From positions 2,790,001 through 2,854,000 of the forward strand of contig NZ_CP018811.1 of NCBI RefSeq assembly GCF_001922345.1: DNA of 64,000 bases, given 5' to 3'. This document shows, piece by piece, positions 8,821-19,374 of this stretch. The stretch comes from Paraburkholderia sp. SOS3. GTDB taxonomy: Bacteria; Pseudomonadota; Gammaproteobacteria; Burkholderiales; Burkholderiaceae. Both the position numbers and the translations under genes were made by a program. The notes under the pieces were generated by a model. That model was not told where the DNA came from. It saw only the letters and a list, made by a program, of their open reading frames with translations, and ran no database searches. How positions within the stretch are numbered: position 1 is the stretch's first letter; each line of letters opens with the position of its first letter.

Positions 8821-9657
8821 TCAGCGCGCCAGCCAGATCAATGCGGCCATGCGGCCGGTGACGCGATCCCGTCGATATGAGTAATAACGCTCGCGTTGCG
8901 TGAACGTGCATTGGTCGCCGCCCGTCACCTGAACAATGCCGAGTTGCGCGAGCCGCTCGCGCGCGAGCGCCGGCAAGTCTGCCAGGTATTTACCGGGAGC
9001 CGCGCTACGCGGCACGAACGCACGCGCAACCGCATCGCGGCGCGCCGTCGGCGCCGCGTCGACGAATGCGTGCAGCACGTCCTCTCCGACTTCGAACGCG
9101 GACGGCCCGATGCACGGCCCGAGGTACGCATGCAATGCGGACGGTTCGACGCCCGCCAATGCGGCGACGCGTTGCGCGGTGTTTTCGACGACACCGGCGG
9201 CGAGGCCGCGCCAGCCCGCATGCGCAGCCCCGACCGCGCCGCCCGCCGGGTCGCACAGCAAAACCGGCATGCAGTCCGCGATCATCACGATCGATACGGT
9301 GCCTGGCTGGCCGGTCACGCTCGCGTCGGCGCTGATCGCCGCGCCGCCCGCGCGTGCATTCTCGAGTACGTCGTCGGCACTCACGACGTGCGCGCCGTGC
9401 ACCTGCTGGAGCCACGCCGGTTCGTCGATGCGCGCGAGCGCGCGCAGCCGCGCGCGGTTCCGTTCGACATGCGCGGGCGCGTCGTCGGCGCGCCTGCCAA
9501 GATTAAGACCGCCGGGCTCGTCGGCGCCGTCGCGCCATCTGCCGTACGGCGGCAGACTCACGCCGCCGTTGCGCGTCGTGACGAGCGCCCGCACTTGCGG
9601 CGCGACGCGCCAGCCCGGTTGCAGCACATCGGCGAAGGTCAGGTCGGGAACGTTCAT
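8821..9657 (-). CDS. pgeF: Peptidoglycan editing factor PgeF (YfiH, laccase-domain)
   Basis: Multicopper-oxidase-like YfiH family; the E. coli protein hydrolyses wrongly incorporated UDP-MurNAc-L-Ser and so safeguards peptidoglycan composition. The 278-aa protein has the family metal-site signatures [17 protein letters not shown] and YLGPCIG in the right order, with a QQVHG motif earlier. The start ATG overlaps the rluD stop by 4 bases, the usual rluD-pgeF coupling in proteobacteria. Confidence 0.92.
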   Translation of the reverse strand: MNVPDLTFADVLQPGWRVAPQVRALVTTRNGGVSLPPYGRWRDGADEPGGLNLGRRADDAPAHVERNRARLRALARIDEPAWLQQVHGAHVVSADDVLENARAGGAAISADASVTGQPGTVSIVMIADCMPVLLCDPAGGAVGAAHAGWRGLAAGVVENTAQRVAALAGVEPSALHAYLGPCIGPSAFEVGEDVLHAFVDAAPTARRDAVARAFVPRSAAPGKYLADLPALARERLAQLGIVQVTGGDQCTFTQRERYYSYRRDRVTGRMAALIWLAR

Positions 9658-11060
9658 CGGCGGTGATCCTTGTTCTTGTGACGCGGATGGCCGCGCGCTT
9701 CGCGCGTGGCGCCGTGCGAGGCTTCGCCATCGGGCCCTCGACTGCGTTCGTCGAGCGCGTCGTCCGCTGCGACGGCATCGCTCTCGTCTTCGTCATCAAA
9801 ACCGTCTTCGGCTTCCAACGCCTCGATGTCGCGATCGGCTTCATCGGCATCGAGCGTCGCATCGTAAGCGGCTTCGTCGTCGAGATATGCGTCTTCCTCG
9901 AAATCGTCCGCTTCTTCGCGGTCGAATCCGAGCGCGGCGCACAACGCCGCGAGGTCGTCGGGCACGTCCGCGCGCCACTGCATCGTGCGGCGCGTTTCGG
10001 GGTGAACGAGCCCCAGACGCCACGCATGCAGCGCCTGCCGCGCGAAGCCGCCCGGCAGCGGCGTCACGGAACGCTTGCCGCGCGCGCGTCCGTACACGGG
10101 ATCGCCAAGCAGCGGGTGGCCCGTGTGCGCGCAATGCACGCGAATCTGATGCGTGCGCCCGGTTTCGAGATCGCAGTGAATCGCGGTCACGGGCTGCCGC
10201 TCCCACACCACCGTCGCAACGCGCCGGAAATGCGTGCGCGCCGGTTTGCCCGACGCGCCGGTCACGACTGCCATGCGCGTACGTTCGCGCGGGTCGCGGC
10301 CAATCGGCGCGTCGATCGTGCCTGCTTCGGGCATCCCGCCCCAGACGAGCGCGACATAGCGACGCTTGACCGTGCGCGCCTGCAACTGCCGCACGAGATC
10401 GGTCTGCGCGGCCAGCGTGCGCGCGACCACCATGAGCCCCGAGGTTTCCTTGTCGAGCCGGTGCACGATGCCCGCACGCGGCAGGCCCGCCGCCGCTTCG
10501 CCATAGCGATGCAGCAGGCCGTTGAGCACGGTGCCGCTCCAGTTGCCGGCCGCCGGATGCACGACGAGCCCCGCGGGCTTGTTGATCACGACGATCGTCT
10601 CGTCTTCGTAGACGATATCGAGCGGCACGGGCTCCGGCGTAAACGCCAGCTGCTCGGGCAGCAGATCGGGCACGAGCTCGATCGTCGCATTGAGCGGCAC
10701 GGGCTGACGCACCTTCGCCGGCTTGCCCTCGACATGCACGCGCTGCGCTTCGATCCAGCTTTGCAGCCGGCTGCGCGAGAACTCGGGGAAGACTTTCGCA
10801 AGCACCTTGTCGAGCCGTTCGCCTGCGAGTTCGGCCGGCACGGTCACGACGCGCGGCGCTTCTTGTGCGGCCGCGCCGGGTCCGCAAGCGCGAGAAACCG
10901 GGGTGTCCAGCAGTTCGTCCGCGGCGAATTCGTCGTCGGGCATGCCGCAACGATTGGAACTGTCGGGGCTCGCCTCGTCGGAGCGTCCTTCGCATCGGCT
11001 ATAATCTTTGTCGCTATTCCGTGTGCCGGCTGCGGCGCGCGGAGTATGAGAACGGGTCAT
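9654..11060 (-). CDS. rluD: 23S rRNA pseudouridine(1911/1915/1917) synthase RluD
   Basis: Pseudouridylates helix 69 of 23S rRNA. After a variable Ser/Asp-rich N-terminus comes an S4 domain ([20 protein letters not shown]). The catalytic domain contains the Asp-bearing motif HRLDKETSG and the substrate motif GRTHQIRVH. At 468 aa it is some 140 residues longer than E. coli RluD. The excess is at both ends: about 75 residues before the S4 domain, and a strongly acidic tail (residues about 375-430, runs such as [12 protein letters not shown]) closed by a basic end [11 protein letters not shown]. An internal ATG at 10943 could be the true start. It is divergent from bamD. Confidence 0.92.
   Translation of the reverse strand: MTRSHTPRAAAGTRNSDKDYSRCEGRSDEASPDSSNRCGMPDDEFAADELLDTPVSRACGPGAAAQEAPRVVTVPAELAGERLDKVLAKVFPEFSRSRLQSWIEAQRVHVEGKPAKVRQPVPLNATIELVPDLLPEQLAFTPEPVPLDIVYEDETIVVINKPAGLVVHPAAGNWSGTVLNGLLHRYGEAAAGLPRAGIVHRLDKETSGLMVVARTLAAQTDLVRQLQARTVKRRYVALVWGGMPEAGTIDAPIGRDPRERTRMAVVTGASGKPARTHFRRVATVVWERQPVTAIHCDLETGRTHQIRVHCAHTGHPLLGDPVYGRARGKRSVTPLPGGFARQALHAWRLGLVHPETRRTMQWRADVPDDLAALCAALGFDREEADDFEEDAYLDDEAAYDATLDADEADRDIEALEAEDGFDDEDESDAVAADDALDERSRGPDGEASHGATREARGHPRHKNKDHRR
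11000..11005 (+). promoter_or_regulatory. Consensus -10 box (TATAAT) ahead of bamD
   Basis: A perfect TATAAT about 105 bases upstream of bamD, inside the variable 5' part of the divergent rluD. No good -35 lies at 17 bp (GTCGGA). Confidence 0.45.
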
Positions 11061-11109
11061 CGAGACTGGTTACCTGACGTAAAGCGCTTGACGTGAAGCT
11101 GGACTGAGA

Positions 11110-11952
11110 ATGCGAGCCTTGAACATGATTACCCAAATGGCCCAATACGCGACGGGAAAAGCGGCCCGAACGATCGCGTGCCTGTGCGCTGTCGCGCTCG
11201 TCGCAGCGTGCCACGGCCTGCCCGAGAAGACCGACGAAACCGCCACGTGGACCAACAACAAATTATATAACGAGGCACAAGACGCCTTGAGCGGCGGCGA
11301 CTGGGGCAAGTGCGCCAAGTATTTCGAAGCGCTCGAGGGTCGCGACCCATTCGGCCATTTCGCCCAGCAGGCGCAGATCAATGTCGCGTATTGCAACTGG
11401 AAAGACAGCGAAACGGCCGCAGCCGACCAGGCCATCGACCGCTTTATCCAGCTTCACCCGGATCACCCCGATATCGCGTACGCGTACTACCTGAAGGGTA
11501 TGATCCACTTCAACGACGACCTCGGCCTGTTTGGCCGGTTCTCGGGTCAGGACATGAGCGAGCGCGATCCGAAATCGCTGCGCGAGTCATATGACGCTTT
11601 CAAGGTCGTCGTCGACAAGTATCCGAAAAGCAAATATGCGCCCGATGCCGCGCAGCGCATGCGATATATCGTGAATGCGCTCGCGTCGCACGAAGTGCAT
11701 GCGGCCGACTACTACTATCGTCGCGGTGCGTACGTGGCCGCGATCAATCGCGCGCAACTGGCGATCAAGGAATACAAGAACGCGCCGGCCATCGAAGATG
11801 CGCTGCATATCATGTGGCTGTCGTATGAGAAGCTCGACCAGCCGCAACTCGCCGACGACACGAAGCGCGTGCTCGCAGGCACCTTCCCGGACAGCCCGTA
11901 CATCACGGGTCATGCGCGTCCCGGCAAGGAGAAGTCGTGGTGGCAGTTCTGA
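11110..11952 (+). CDS. bamD: Outer membrane assembly lipoprotein BamD (ComL)
   Basis: Essential TPR lipoprotein of the BAM complex, which inserts beta-barrel proteins into the outer membrane. A lipoprotein signal ends in LVAAC with the lipidated Cys at residue 34. TPR-type helices then run from YNEAQDALSGGDWGKCAKYFE to the ALHIMWLSYEKLDQP block. The length (280 aa) is typical of Burkholderiales BamD. ATGs at codons 6 and 10 are possible alternatives. The gene ends just before a shared palindromic terminator. Confidence 0.95.
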   Translation: MRALNMITQMAQYATGKAARTIACLCAVALVAACHGLPEKTDETATWTNNKLYNEAQDALSGGDWGKCAKYFEALEGRDPFGHFAQQAQINVAYCNWKDSETAAADQAIDRFIQLHPDHPDIAYAYYLKGMIHFNDDLGLFGRFSGQDMSERDPKSLRESYDAFKVVVDKYPKSKYAPDAAQRMRYIVNALASHEVHAADYYYRRGAYVAAINRAQLAIKEYKNAPAIEDALHIMWLSYEKLDQPQLADDTKRVLAGTFPDSPYITGHARPGKEKSWWQF

Positions 11953-11990
11953 TGCACCCGCATTGACGCCAACGCTGCTGCGTCGATAAT

Positions 11991-12026
11991 AAAAACGCCA
12001 CGGCATGCCGTGGCGTTTTTGTTTGC
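11991..12026. terminator. Bidirectional terminator between bamD and rlmD
   Basis: A perfect 30-bp inverted repeat (11991-12020) with stem ACGCCACGGC/GCCGTGGCGT, A5 on one side and T5 on the other. Followed by GTTTGC on the plus side and TATT on the minus side, it forms an intrinsic terminator read either way, serving convergent bamD and rlmD. Confidence 0.9.
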
Positions 12027-12076
12027 AGCCTTCGGTTTGCAGCCTTCGCACAGGCTGCGCGACGTATCGGCGGCGA

Positions 12077-13621
12077 TCAATCGCGCTCGAAAAGCGCAAT
12101 CGATTCGACGTGCGATGTATGCGGAAACATGTTCACCACGCCCGCGCCCTTGAGCCGATACCCGGCTTCATGGACGAGCAGCCCCGCATCGCGCGCGAGC
12201 GTCGCCGGATTGCACGACACATAGACGATGCGCTGCGGCAGCGGCCCGTCGCCGCTTTGCGCGATATCGGCCAGCGCCTTCGATACCGCCAGCGCGCCTT
12301 CGCGCGGCGGGTCGATCAGAAACTTGTCGAAGTGCCCTAAAGCACGTAAATCGTCGGCACCGACTTCGAACAGATTGCGGCATGCAAACGATGTATGTCC
12401 GTCGACACCGTTTTCCTTCGCATTGGCGAGCGCGCGCGCGGTCAAGGCTTCGCTACCTTCGATGCCGACCGCTTCGCGCGCGAGTCTCGCGAGCGGCAAC
12501 GTGAAGTTGCCGATCCCGCAGAAAAGATCGAGCACGCGGTCGGTTTTCGACGGCGCAAGCAGACGCAACGCTCGCCCCACGAGCACGCGGTTGATCTGGT
12601 GATTGACCTGCGTGAAGTCCGTCGGCAGAAACGGCATGCGGACGCCGAACTCGGGCAGCGTGTAGTCGAGCTGTACGCCGGGCGGATAGAACGGCACGAC
12701 CGAATCGGGGCCCTTCGGCTGCAGCCAGAACTGCACGTTGTGCGCATCGGCGAATTCGCGCAACAGCTGTTCGTCGGCGGCATCGAGCGGTTCGAGCACG
12801 CGCAGCACGAGCGCCGTGACGGTCGCGCCGACCGCGAGTTCGATCTGCGGCATGCGATCGCGAATCGACAGGCCTTCAACGAGCCTGCGCAATGGCACGA
12901 GCAGATCCGACACATGCGGCGGCAGCACTTCGCAGCTCGTCATGTCGGCAACGTAACTGCTTTTGCGTTCGTGAAAGCCGACGAGCACGCCGCCCTTTTT
13001 CACGACGTTGCGCACCGTCAGACGCGCACGGTAGCGGTAGCCCCACGAGGGCCCGTGGATCGGGCGGAAAATCGTTTCGGCACGCAGCTTCGCTAGATGC
13101 GCGAGGTTGTCTTCGAGAACGCGCTGCTTGACGGCGATTTGCGCGCGCACATCGAGATGCTGCATCGAGCAGCCGCCGCAGGTGCCGAAGAAGCGGCACT
13201 GCGGCCTGGTACGAATCACGCTTTCACGCAGGATATCGACTGCAACGGCCTGTTCGAAACTCGGCTTCCTTCTATAACTCGAATAGGTAACGCGCTCGCC
13301 GGGCAGCGCACCTTCGACGAAGATGACCTTGCCCGGCGTGCCGTCATCGGTGACGGTACGACCGACGCCGCGCGCTTCCATGTCGAGCGACTCGATGTCG
13401 AGTTCGGGCAACGCGGCGGGCGGCGTCGCGGTGCCGCCCGCGCGGGCGGCTTTGCGTTTTGCCGCTTTGCCCGGCGCCGGCTTGGGGGCGGAATTCGGCG
13501 CGGAATTCGCCTCGGAATTCGCCGCATGGGGCGTCGCGTTGTTCGCCGCGGCGTTCGGCGCCGCGCCTGCGGGCGGGCTCGCTTCGGCAGTTAAGGCTTC
13601 GCGGGGGACGGTTTCAGACAC
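12077..13621 (-). CDS. rlmD: 23S rRNA (uracil(1939)-C5)-methyltransferase RlmD
   Basis: SAM-dependent m5U methyltransferase acting on U1939 of 23S rRNA. An OB/TRAM domain ([15 protein letters not shown]) is followed by the 4Fe-4S cysteines [10 protein letters not shown]. The Rossmann domain has [13 protein letters not shown], and the catalytic motif is [14 protein letters not shown] roughly 70-residue Ala/Asn/Pro-rich N-terminal extension with near repeats ([16 protein letters not shown]) precedes the TRAM domain, making 514 aa against about 430-460 usual. I chose a GTG start (MSETVPRE) with AGGA 8-9 bases upstream; a TTG two codons earlier is also open. Confidence 0.93.
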   Translation of the reverse strand: MSETVPREALTAEASPPAGAAPNAAANNATPHAANSEANSAPNSAPKPAPGKAAKRKAARAGGTATPPAALPELDIESLDMEARGVGRTVTDDGTPGKVIFVEGALPGERVTYSSYRRKPSFEQAVAVDILRESVIRTRPQCRFFGTCGGCSMQHLDVRAQIAVKQRVLEDNLAHLAKLRAETIFRPIHGPSWGYRYRARLTVRNVVKKGGVLVGFHERKSSYVADMTSCEVLPPHVSDLLVPLRRLVEGLSIRDRMPQIELAVGATVTALVLRVLEPLDAADEQLLREFADAHNVQFWLQPKGPDSVVPFYPPGVQLDYTLPEFGVRMPFLPTDFTQVNHQINRVLVGRALRLLAPSKTDRVLDLFCGIGNFTLPLARLAREAVGIEGSEALTARALANAKENGVDGHTSFACRNLFEVGADDLRALGHFDKFLIDPPREGALAVSKALADIAQSGDGPLPQRIVYVSCNPATLARDAGLLVHEAGYRLKGAGVVNMFPHTSHVESIALFERD

Positions 13622-13695
13622 CAGCAACTTCCTGACAGACGGTGAAGTAAAGGCGAGATTGTAGACGAACGGAAACCTCGAACGGAGATTTGACG

Positions 13696-14559
13696 ATGCG
13701 ACTGATTAGCTGGAATGTCCAGTGGGGACGCAGCGCGAGCGGCGACGTCAGCCTGCCGCGCATGGTGAACGAGGCGAAGCGCCTCGCCGATTTCGACGTG
13801 CTGTGCATGCAGGAGGTGACGCGCGGCTTCAACGTGCTCGCGGGCCATCCGGGCGACGACCAGTTTGCCGAACTCGCCGACGAATTGCCCGGCTACACGG
13901 TACTCGACGCGATCGGCGCCGATCTCGCGCCGCTCAAGCTCGACGGACCCAGCGCGCCGCGCAGGCAGTTCGGCAATGCGCTCGCCACGCGTCTGCCCGT
14001 GGAACGCGTGATTCGCCACTCGCTGCCATGGCCGGCCGACGCCGACGCGCCATCGATGCAGCGCGTCGCACTCGAAGCCGTGCTGCGCGCGCCTGGTGGA
14101 CCGCTGCGCGTCATCGTCACGCATCTCGAGTTCTATTCGCTGCCGCAGCGGCTCGCGCAGGTCGATGCGCTGCGCCATATGCAACAGGAAGCGGCTCGGC
14201 ATGCGGCCCATCCGGCGCCTGCGGAAAACGCGATCGGGCCGTTTGTCGACACGTCCCGCCCGGTCAGCGCAATCGTCTGCGGCGATTTCAACAGTGCGTA
14301 CGACAGCGACGCCTATCGGCGCATGATCGCGCCGCTCGACGGCAGCGCTTCATTTATCGACGCATGGACGACGTTGCATCCGGGCGCCACGCCGCCGCCG
14401 ACGGCGGGCGTCTACGATACCGAGCAATGGAAGGACGGGCCGCTCACATGCGACTTCGTGTTCGTCACGGAGGATCTGCGCGGCAGGCTGCGCAGTTGCG
14501 AGATCGATGGTGCAACGCGCGCATCCGATCATCAGCCGATCGTGGTAGAGATCGCTTGA
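13696..14559 (+). CDS. Endonuclease/exonuclease/phosphatase family protein
   Basis: A 287-aa member of the exonuclease III/DNase I-like superfamily. Visible motifs are [10 protein letters not shown] at the N-terminus, MQEV near residue 38, VTHLEFYS near 140, [11 protein letters not shown] near 200 and the terminal [10 protein letters not shown]. These carry the metal-binding Glu/Asp and catalytic His. The substrate cannot be told from sequence: DNA, phosphoinositide-like or other phosphodiesters are all possible. A GGAGAT ribosome site precedes the ATG. It stands alone, divergent from rlmD. Confidence 0.85.
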   Translation: MRLISWNVQWGRSASGDVSLPRMVNEAKRLADFDVLCMQEVTRGFNVLAGHPGDDQFAELADELPGYTVLDAIGADLAPLKLDGPSAPRRQFGNALATRLPVERVIRHSLPWPADADAPSMQRVALEAVLRAPGGPLRVIVTHLEFYSLPQRLAQVDALRHMQQEAARHAAHPAPAENAIGPFVDTSRPVSAIVCGDFNSAYDSDAYRRMIAPLDGSASFIDAWTTLHPGATPPPTAGVYDTEQWKDGPLTCDFVFVTEDLRGRLRSCEIDGATRASDHQPIVVEIA

Positions 14560-14641
14560 GACTGATCGGGCGATTGCGCCACGCGCGCGGCATCGACGGC
14601 GTCTTCCGCGCTGCTGCAACGCGGGAGCGCCGCACGCAAAT

Positions 14642-15418
14642 CTAGTCGTCGAACGCGGCGAGATATTGGGCCCAGTGCGCGGCCGGTTCCTGCGCGAGTG
14701 CGTTCTTCACGAACGCGATTTCGTCAGCGTATTCGTCGGCCGAAAAACCGCCGCGCATCAGTTGGAACCGGCAATACAACAGATAGGTATTGACCACGTC
14801 GGTTTCGCAATAATTGCGAATTTCCTCGATGCGCCCCTGCTGGAACGCCTGCCACACCTGGCCGCCGTCCATGCCGAGCTTGCCCGGAAAGCCGCACAGC
14901 CTGGCAAGCGCATCGAGCGGCGCATTCGCGCGCGCCTGATACATCGCGAGCACGTCCATCAGGTCCGTATGACGCGCGTGATAGCGGCTGATGTAGTTAT
15001 TCCATTTGAACTCGCGGTCGTCTTCGCCGAGGTCCCAGTAGCGGCTCGCGGTCACGCCATTGACCAGCGCGCGATAGTGCAGCACGGGCAAGTCGAAGCC
15101 GCCGCCGTTCCACGACACGAGCTGCGGCGTGTACTTTTCGATCACACGAAAGAACGACTGGACGAGCGTCGCTTCGCCATCGGCAAGCGTGCCGAGAGAA
15201 CGCACGCGAAAGCCGTTGTCGTCGCGGAACACACAGGAAATCGCCGCGATCCGCTGCAGATGATGTGGCAGGAAATCGCCGCCCGTCTTTTCGCGGCGCG
15301 CGGCGAAGGCAAAGTCGGCGACTTCGGCATCGGATAACGTGGCGGGCAAATCTTCGAGCCGGCGAATGCCGGCGACATCGGGAATCGTCTCGATGTCGAA
15401 TACGAGAATCGGAGTCAT
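14642..15418 (-). CDS. DEDDy 3'-5' exonuclease, DNA polymerase B-like
   Basis: A 258-aa protein of the predicted PolB-like 3'-5' exonuclease family. The three exonuclease motifs are present: ExoI FDIETIPD at residues 7-14, ExoII WNGGGFDLPVL near 105, and ExoIII ETDVVNTYLLY near 205. No polymerase domain follows. The start MTPILVFDIE lies 4 bases after the rpoS stop, so it is probably expressed with rpoS, suggesting a role in DNA repair or stationary-phase nucleic acid turnover. That role is inference from context. Confidence 0.87.
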   Translation of the reverse strand: MTPILVFDIETIPDVAGIRRLEDLPATLSDAEVADFAFAARREKTGGDFLPHHLQRIAAISCVFRDDNGFRVRSLGTLADGEATLVQSFFRVIEKYTPQLVSWNGGGFDLPVLHYRALVNGVTASRYWDLGEDDREFKWNNYISRYHARHTDLMDVLAMYQARANAPLDALARLCGFPGKLGMDGGQVWQAFQQGRIEEIRNYCETDVVNTYLLYCRFQLMRGGFSADEYADEIAFVKNALAQEPAAHWAQYLAAFDD

Positions 15419-15422
15419 CAGG

Positions 15423-16523
15423 TTAGAGAACGGCGTCCTTGCGTACGCCATTGGACGCGAAGAAACGCTTGAGCCGCACTAGCGCTTCCTGCTGGATCTG
15501 CCGCACGCGTTCGCGTGTCAGGCCCATTTCGTCGGCCAGTTCCTCGAGCGTGGCCGGCTCGATGTGGTTCAGGCCAAAACGGCGCTCGATCACATGGCGG
15601 TGCTTGTCGGACAAGCGCGCAAGCCATGCGCGTGTAAGCGTTTCCAGTTCGCGATGCTGGACTTCGGCATCGGGAGACTGGCTCTGGTCGTCGGACAACA
15701 GATCGAGCAGACTGCTGGCCGGGTCGAGATCGAGCGGCGCATCGAGCGACGCCGTGTGCTCGTTCAGCGCGAGGATGTCCGTCACTTCGTCGCTGGTTTT
15801 ACCGGTCAGATACGCGATGTCGTCGATGCTCGCGTCGCGGCGGTCCGCCGCTTCGCCCGAATTCATCGAGTTCTTTTCCAGATGGCGCTTGGCGCGCAGC
15901 ACCTGGTTCAGTTCGCGGATTACATGCACAGGCAGCCGCACCGTGCGCGCCTGATTCATGATCGCGCGCTCAATGCTCTGGCGAATCCACCAGGTGGCGT
16001 ATGTCGAGAAACGGAAGCCGCGCGTCGGGTCGAACTTCTCGATCGCGTGCATCAGGCCGAGATTGCCCTCTTCGATCAGATCGAGCAGCGGCACGCCCCG
16101 GTTCAGATAGCCCTTCGCGATACTGACGACGAGCCGCAGATTGCGCTCGATCATGACCTGGCGAGCCTCGAACTCGCCAGCCTTCGCGAGGCGCGAAAAA
16201 CGCTGCTCTTCCTCGACCGTGAGCAGCGGCTTGACGCTGATCCGGTTCAGATAGTGCTGGATCGTATCGGCGGTCAGTTCAGCCTGCAGCAGTGCGCGAA
16301 AGTCGTCGGCGTCCGACGGGGCGTCGTTTGTGCCTTCGCGCCCTTCCGAGCCTTCGCCGTCGTCGCCGGAACGGCTGTCCTCGGAATCGGAGGCCCCGTT
16401 GTCGAGGTCGTCGATGCTGTCGTCGTCCTGGTCCGAAGCGCCCGTGTCTTCCACCGATACATGCGTGGCACGGCTGATCGTCTCAGTCTCGGCTTGCGGT
16501 GGTTGGCGCTTCGATTTCGGCAT
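15423..16523 (-). CDS. rpoS: RNA polymerase sigma factor RpoS
   Basis: Stationary-phase/general stress sigma factor of the sigma-70 group 2. Region 1.2 begins at [12 protein letters not shown]. Region 2 is complete ([20 protein letters not shown] and [17 protein letters not shown]). Region 4.2 ends with [16 protein letters not shown]. The 366-aa protein has an acidic Ser/Asp/Gly-rich leader of about 70 residues, as in other Burkholderia. It follows nlpD by 12 bases; in enterobacteria the main rpoS promoter lies inside nlpD, and the same may hold here. Confidence 0.96.
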   Translation of the reverse strand: MPKSKRQPPQAETETISRATHVSVEDTGASDQDDDSIDDLDNGASDSEDSRSGDDGEGSEGREGTNDAPSDADDFRALLQAELTADTIQHYLNRISVKPLLTVEEEQRFSRLAKAGEFEARQVMIERNLRLVVSIAKGYLNRGVPLLDLIEEGNLGLMHAIEKFDPTRGFRFSTYATWWIRQSIERAIMNQARTVRLPVHVIRELNQVLRAKRHLEKNSMNSGEAADRRDASIDDIAYLTGKTSDEVTDILALNEHTASLDAPLDLDPASSLLDLLSDDQSQSPDAEVQHRELETLTRAWLARLSDKHRHVIERRFGLNHIEPATLEELADEMGLTRERVRQIQQEALVRLKRFFASNGVRKDAVL

Positions 16524-16535
16524 GGTCGTAATCGC

Positions 16536-17492
16536 TTATTGCGGCGGCAAATACTTCAGTGGGTCGACAGGCTTGCCCTGCCGGCGAACTTCGAAATGCA
16601 ACATCACACGGTCCGAATCGCTGTTGCCCATCTGGGCAATTGTCTGCCCCTTCGTCACCGCGTCCCCCTCTTTTACCATCAAAGCGCTGTTATGTGCATA
16701 GGCGGTAAGGTACGTTGCATCATGCTTGATGATAATGAGATTGCCGTAACCGCGCAGCCCATTTCCGGCATAAACGACCCGGCCGTCCGCGGAAGCCTTG
16801 ATCGGTTCCCCGATGGTTCCGCCAATATTCAAACCTTTGTTTTTCGAATCGTCAAACGTGTTGAGCAGCGGTCCGCGCACCGGCCACGCGAATGTCACAT
16901 TGCCCGCGGCCGCCGCCGCGTCGCTCGTGGCGGCCGGCGGCTGGGGCGGAATGGTCGTGGCCGTCGCGCCGGGCGCGTTGCTGGTTGCGCCGTAAAGCGG
17001 CGGCTGCGCGACGCCCGCAGCAGCCGGCGCGCCACCGGCGGCCGCGCCGGCGATCGGCGCGCTTTGCACCGCACCGCCGGCAATCGGCGCCGTCGCGACG
17101 CCCGGCGTGGCCGCCGTCGGCGTCGTGCCCGGCGGCGCCACACGCAGCAACTGGTCGACTTCGATCTGATTCGGGTTGGTCAGATTGTTCCACGTCGCGA
17201 TATCGCGATAATTCTGGCCGTTTTCGAGCGCGATCCGATACAGCGTGTCGCCGGGCTTCACCCGGTAATAACCCGGAGGCGGCGGGCCGAGCGGCGCCGG
17301 CGGCTGCACCGCCGCCTGTTGCGAGGCTTCGGTGCCGAGCGCGCCGGAGCGATCGACGACCGGCGCATTGTCCAGGCGCGTCGCGCAGGCCGCGAGCAGC
17401 GACAGCGCGAATACGCACACACCACGTTGAGCCACGGTCAGACGGACATTCGTGCTGGTTCTTTGCATCGTGCGCAGCTTACTGATAGTCAT
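16536..17492 (-). CDS. nlpD: LysM/M23 lipoprotein NlpD
   Basis: Outer membrane lipoprotein activating periplasmic cell-wall amidases during division. The lipobox LLAAC ends an N-terminal signal, a LysM domain follows (YYRVKPGDTLYRIALENGQ), then a long Ala/Pro/Gly linker. The C-terminal LytM domain ends in MLHFEVRR and LKYLPPQ. The first metal-ligand motif of active M23 peptidases is replaced (GLNIGGTIGEP), so the domain is probably non-catalytic, as in E. coli NlpD. I used the ATG giving MTISKLRTMQ; a TTG three codons upstream overlaps the pcm stop. Confidence 0.92.
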   Translation of the reverse strand: MTISKLRTMQRTSTNVRLTVAQRGVCVFALSLLAACATRLDNAPVVDRSGALGTEASQQAAVQPPAPLGPPPPGYYRVKPGDTLYRIALENGQNYRDIATWNNLTNPNQIEVDQLLRVAPPGTTPTAATPGVATAPIAGGAVQSAPIAGAAAGGAPAAAGVAQPPLYGATSNAPGATATTIPPQPPAATSDAAAAAGNVTFAWPVRGPLLNTFDDSKNKGLNIGGTIGEPIKASADGRVVYAGNGLRGYGNLIIIKHDATYLTAYAHNSALMVKEGDAVTKGQTIAQMGNSDSDRVMLHFEVRRQGKPVDPLKYLPPQ

Positions 17493-17497
17493 CGGAT

Positions 17498-18517
17498 TCA
17501 AATCACTCCGGATTTTAAGGGTACAAAGAAAACGCGATCAAGCCGCGACTCCCGCCACTGCGCGGGCCCCGTGCGTTCGACGAGCGTGAGCACCTGCGTC
17601 TGACCGTCCTGGGTGCCGACCGGCGCGACGAGACGCGCACCGATCGCCAGTTGTTCGAGCAAGGCCTGCGGCACGTCGAGACCGGCCGCCGCGATCACGA
17701 TCGCGTCGAACGGCGCCACCGCCGGCAAACCGATGCGGCCGTCGCCGTAATGCAAGCGAATATTCGGAATACGCAGTGGCCGCAGATTCGTCTTCGCTCG
17801 CTCGTATAACGGCTTGATGCGCTCGATCGAATACACGTCGCGCGCGAGCTGGCTCAGCACCGCCGCCTGATAGCCGCAGCCGGTGCCGATTTCGAGCACG
17901 TTGTTGAGTTCGCGCCCTGCGGCAGCCAGTTCGATCATCCGTGCGACTACCGACGGCTTCGAGATAGTCTGGTGATGGCCGATCGGCAGCGCCGCGTCTT
18001 CGTAAGCCTGGGTGGCAAGGCCTGGATCGACGAACATGTGACGCGGCACCGTTGCCATCGCGTCCAGCACGCGCGGGTCCGCCACCCCGTTGGCTCGCAG
18101 CCGTTCGACCATGCGTTCGCGGACCCGTTCCGACGTCAGCGCATGCGCACGGTTCAAGGGTACATTCGGCGCGCCGGCGCGCTCGGGCGAAGCCGGCAGC
18201 CTTAGCGCCGGTTGCTGGCGCGTGCTCGCGGTGCCGCTCGTGATGCCGCTCGCAGTGCCGCTCGTGATGCGTTTGGCTGAGCTGTCCGCAGGCTCGTTGC
18301 GTTTGGCGGTCACCCCCACGCGTGCGCCTCGCGCGCCGGCGCCGATAGACGAAGCCGTACCGGAATTGCCGCCCGCCCCGGGACCGCCCGATAAACGGCC
18401 ATCCAGCACCGCGGTTTTCGCCGGGCGCGCGTCACCCGAACGCGCTTCGCTCCGGCGCGGTTCGCGCACCAGGTCTTCGAGGCCTAGCGGGAAGCGCTTT
18501 GCGCGCTCGCCCGTCAT
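17498..18517 (-). CDS. pcm: Protein-L-isoaspartate O-methyltransferase
   Basis: Repairs isoaspartyl residues in damaged proteins using SAM. The catalytic domain starts around residue 120 ([19 protein letters not shown]) and has the SAM-binding motif [15 protein letters not shown] and the YGDGRIGLP block. The protein is 339 aa, whereas the domain alone needs about 210. The first ~115 residues are a Gly/Ser/Ala/Arg-rich extension with a repeat ([15 protein letters not shown]). The ATG overlaps the surE stop by 4 bases. The stop is followed almost at once by nlpD. Confidence 0.93.
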   Translation of the reverse strand: MTGERAKRFPLGLEDLVREPRRSEARSGDARPAKTAVLDGRLSGGPGAGGNSGTASSIGAGARGARVGVTAKRNEPADSSAKRITSGTASGITSGTASTRQQPALRLPASPERAGAPNVPLNRAHALTSERVRERMVERLRANGVADPRVLDAMATVPRHMFVDPGLATQAYEDAALPIGHHQTISKPSVVARMIELAAAGRELNNVLEIGTGCGYQAAVLSQLARDVYSIERIKPLYERAKTNLRPLRIPNIRLHYGDGRIGLPAVAPFDAIVIAAAGLDVPQALLEQLAIGARLVAPVGTQDGQTQVLTLVERTGPAQWRESRLDRVFFVPLKSGVI

Positions 18518-19272
18518 GAAGCGCTGCTCCCGGCGTGCGCCCAGTCGCGCGTGGCGGGCAACATCTCGGTATGCGTGAGATCGAGCTGCAGCGGCGTGAT
18601 CGACACGTAACCTTGCGAGACCGCGTGAAAGTCGGTGCCTTCGCTTGCGTCGCGCGCGCTGCCGGACGGGCCGATCCAGTAGATCGGTTCGCCGCGCGGG
18701 TTGGTCTGCCGGATCACCGGTTGCGACGGATGCCGCTTGCCGAGCCGCGTGATGCGCCACTCGCGCAACTGTTCGTACGGCAAGTTCGGAATATTGACGT
18801 TAAGAAGCGGATGGCCCGGCAACGGCGCGTCGAGATAATGTTTGACGATTTCGGCAGCGACACGCGCCGCCGATTCGAGATGCGCCCAGTCTTTATCGAC
18901 GAGCGAGAACGCGATGGCGGGCACGTTGAACATCACGCCTTCGGTCGCGGCGGCGACGGTGCCGGAGTACAGCGTATCTTCGCCCATGTTCTGACCGTTG
19001 TTGATGCCCGACACCACGAGGTCCGGCGTATGGTCGAGCATGCCGGTCAGTGCGATGTGAACCGAGTCGGTCGGCGTGCCGTTCACGTAATAGAAGCCGT
19101 TCGCGGAACGCAGCACCGACAACGGCCGCCACAGCGTCAACGAATTCGATGCGCCACTGCAGTTCTGCTCGGGCGCCATCACGGTGACGTCGGCAAGCGG
19201 CTTCAGCGCTTCGTAAAGCGCCGCCAGACCCGGCGCCAGATAACCATCGTCGTTGCTGAGTAGGATTCGCAT
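18514..19272 (-). CDS. surE: 5'/3'-nucleotidase SurE
   Basis: Stationary-phase survival phosphatase that dephosphorylates nucleoside monophosphates and short polyphosphate. The metal-binding start [15 protein letters not shown] is textbook, with [29 protein letters not shown] and NVNIPN further on. The 252-aa length is normal. The open frame continues upstream as Cys/Pro-rich repeats without similarity, so I used this ATG. It heads the surE-pcm-nlpD-rpoS series. Confidence 0.95.
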   Translation of the reverse strand: MRILLSNDDGYLAPGLAALYEALKPLADVTVMAPEQNCSGASNSLTLWRPLSVLRSANGFYYVNGTPTDSVHIALTGMLDHTPDLVVSGINNGQNMGEDTLYSGTVAAATEGVMFNVPAIAFSLVDKDWAHLESAARVAAEIVKHYLDAPLPGHPLLNVNIPNLPYEQLREWRITRLGKRHPSQPVIRQTNPRGEPIYWIGPSGSARDASEGTDFHAVSQGYVSITPLQLDLTHTEMLPATRDWAHAGSSAS

Positions 19273-19374
19273 CCGGCGATTGTAACCGAGGAAACAAGGC
19301 ACGCGAACGACATGGCATGGTGCGATTGCCGATCGCGCGGCACCCGCGCGACATGCGCGCAACGGGCATGTGCC

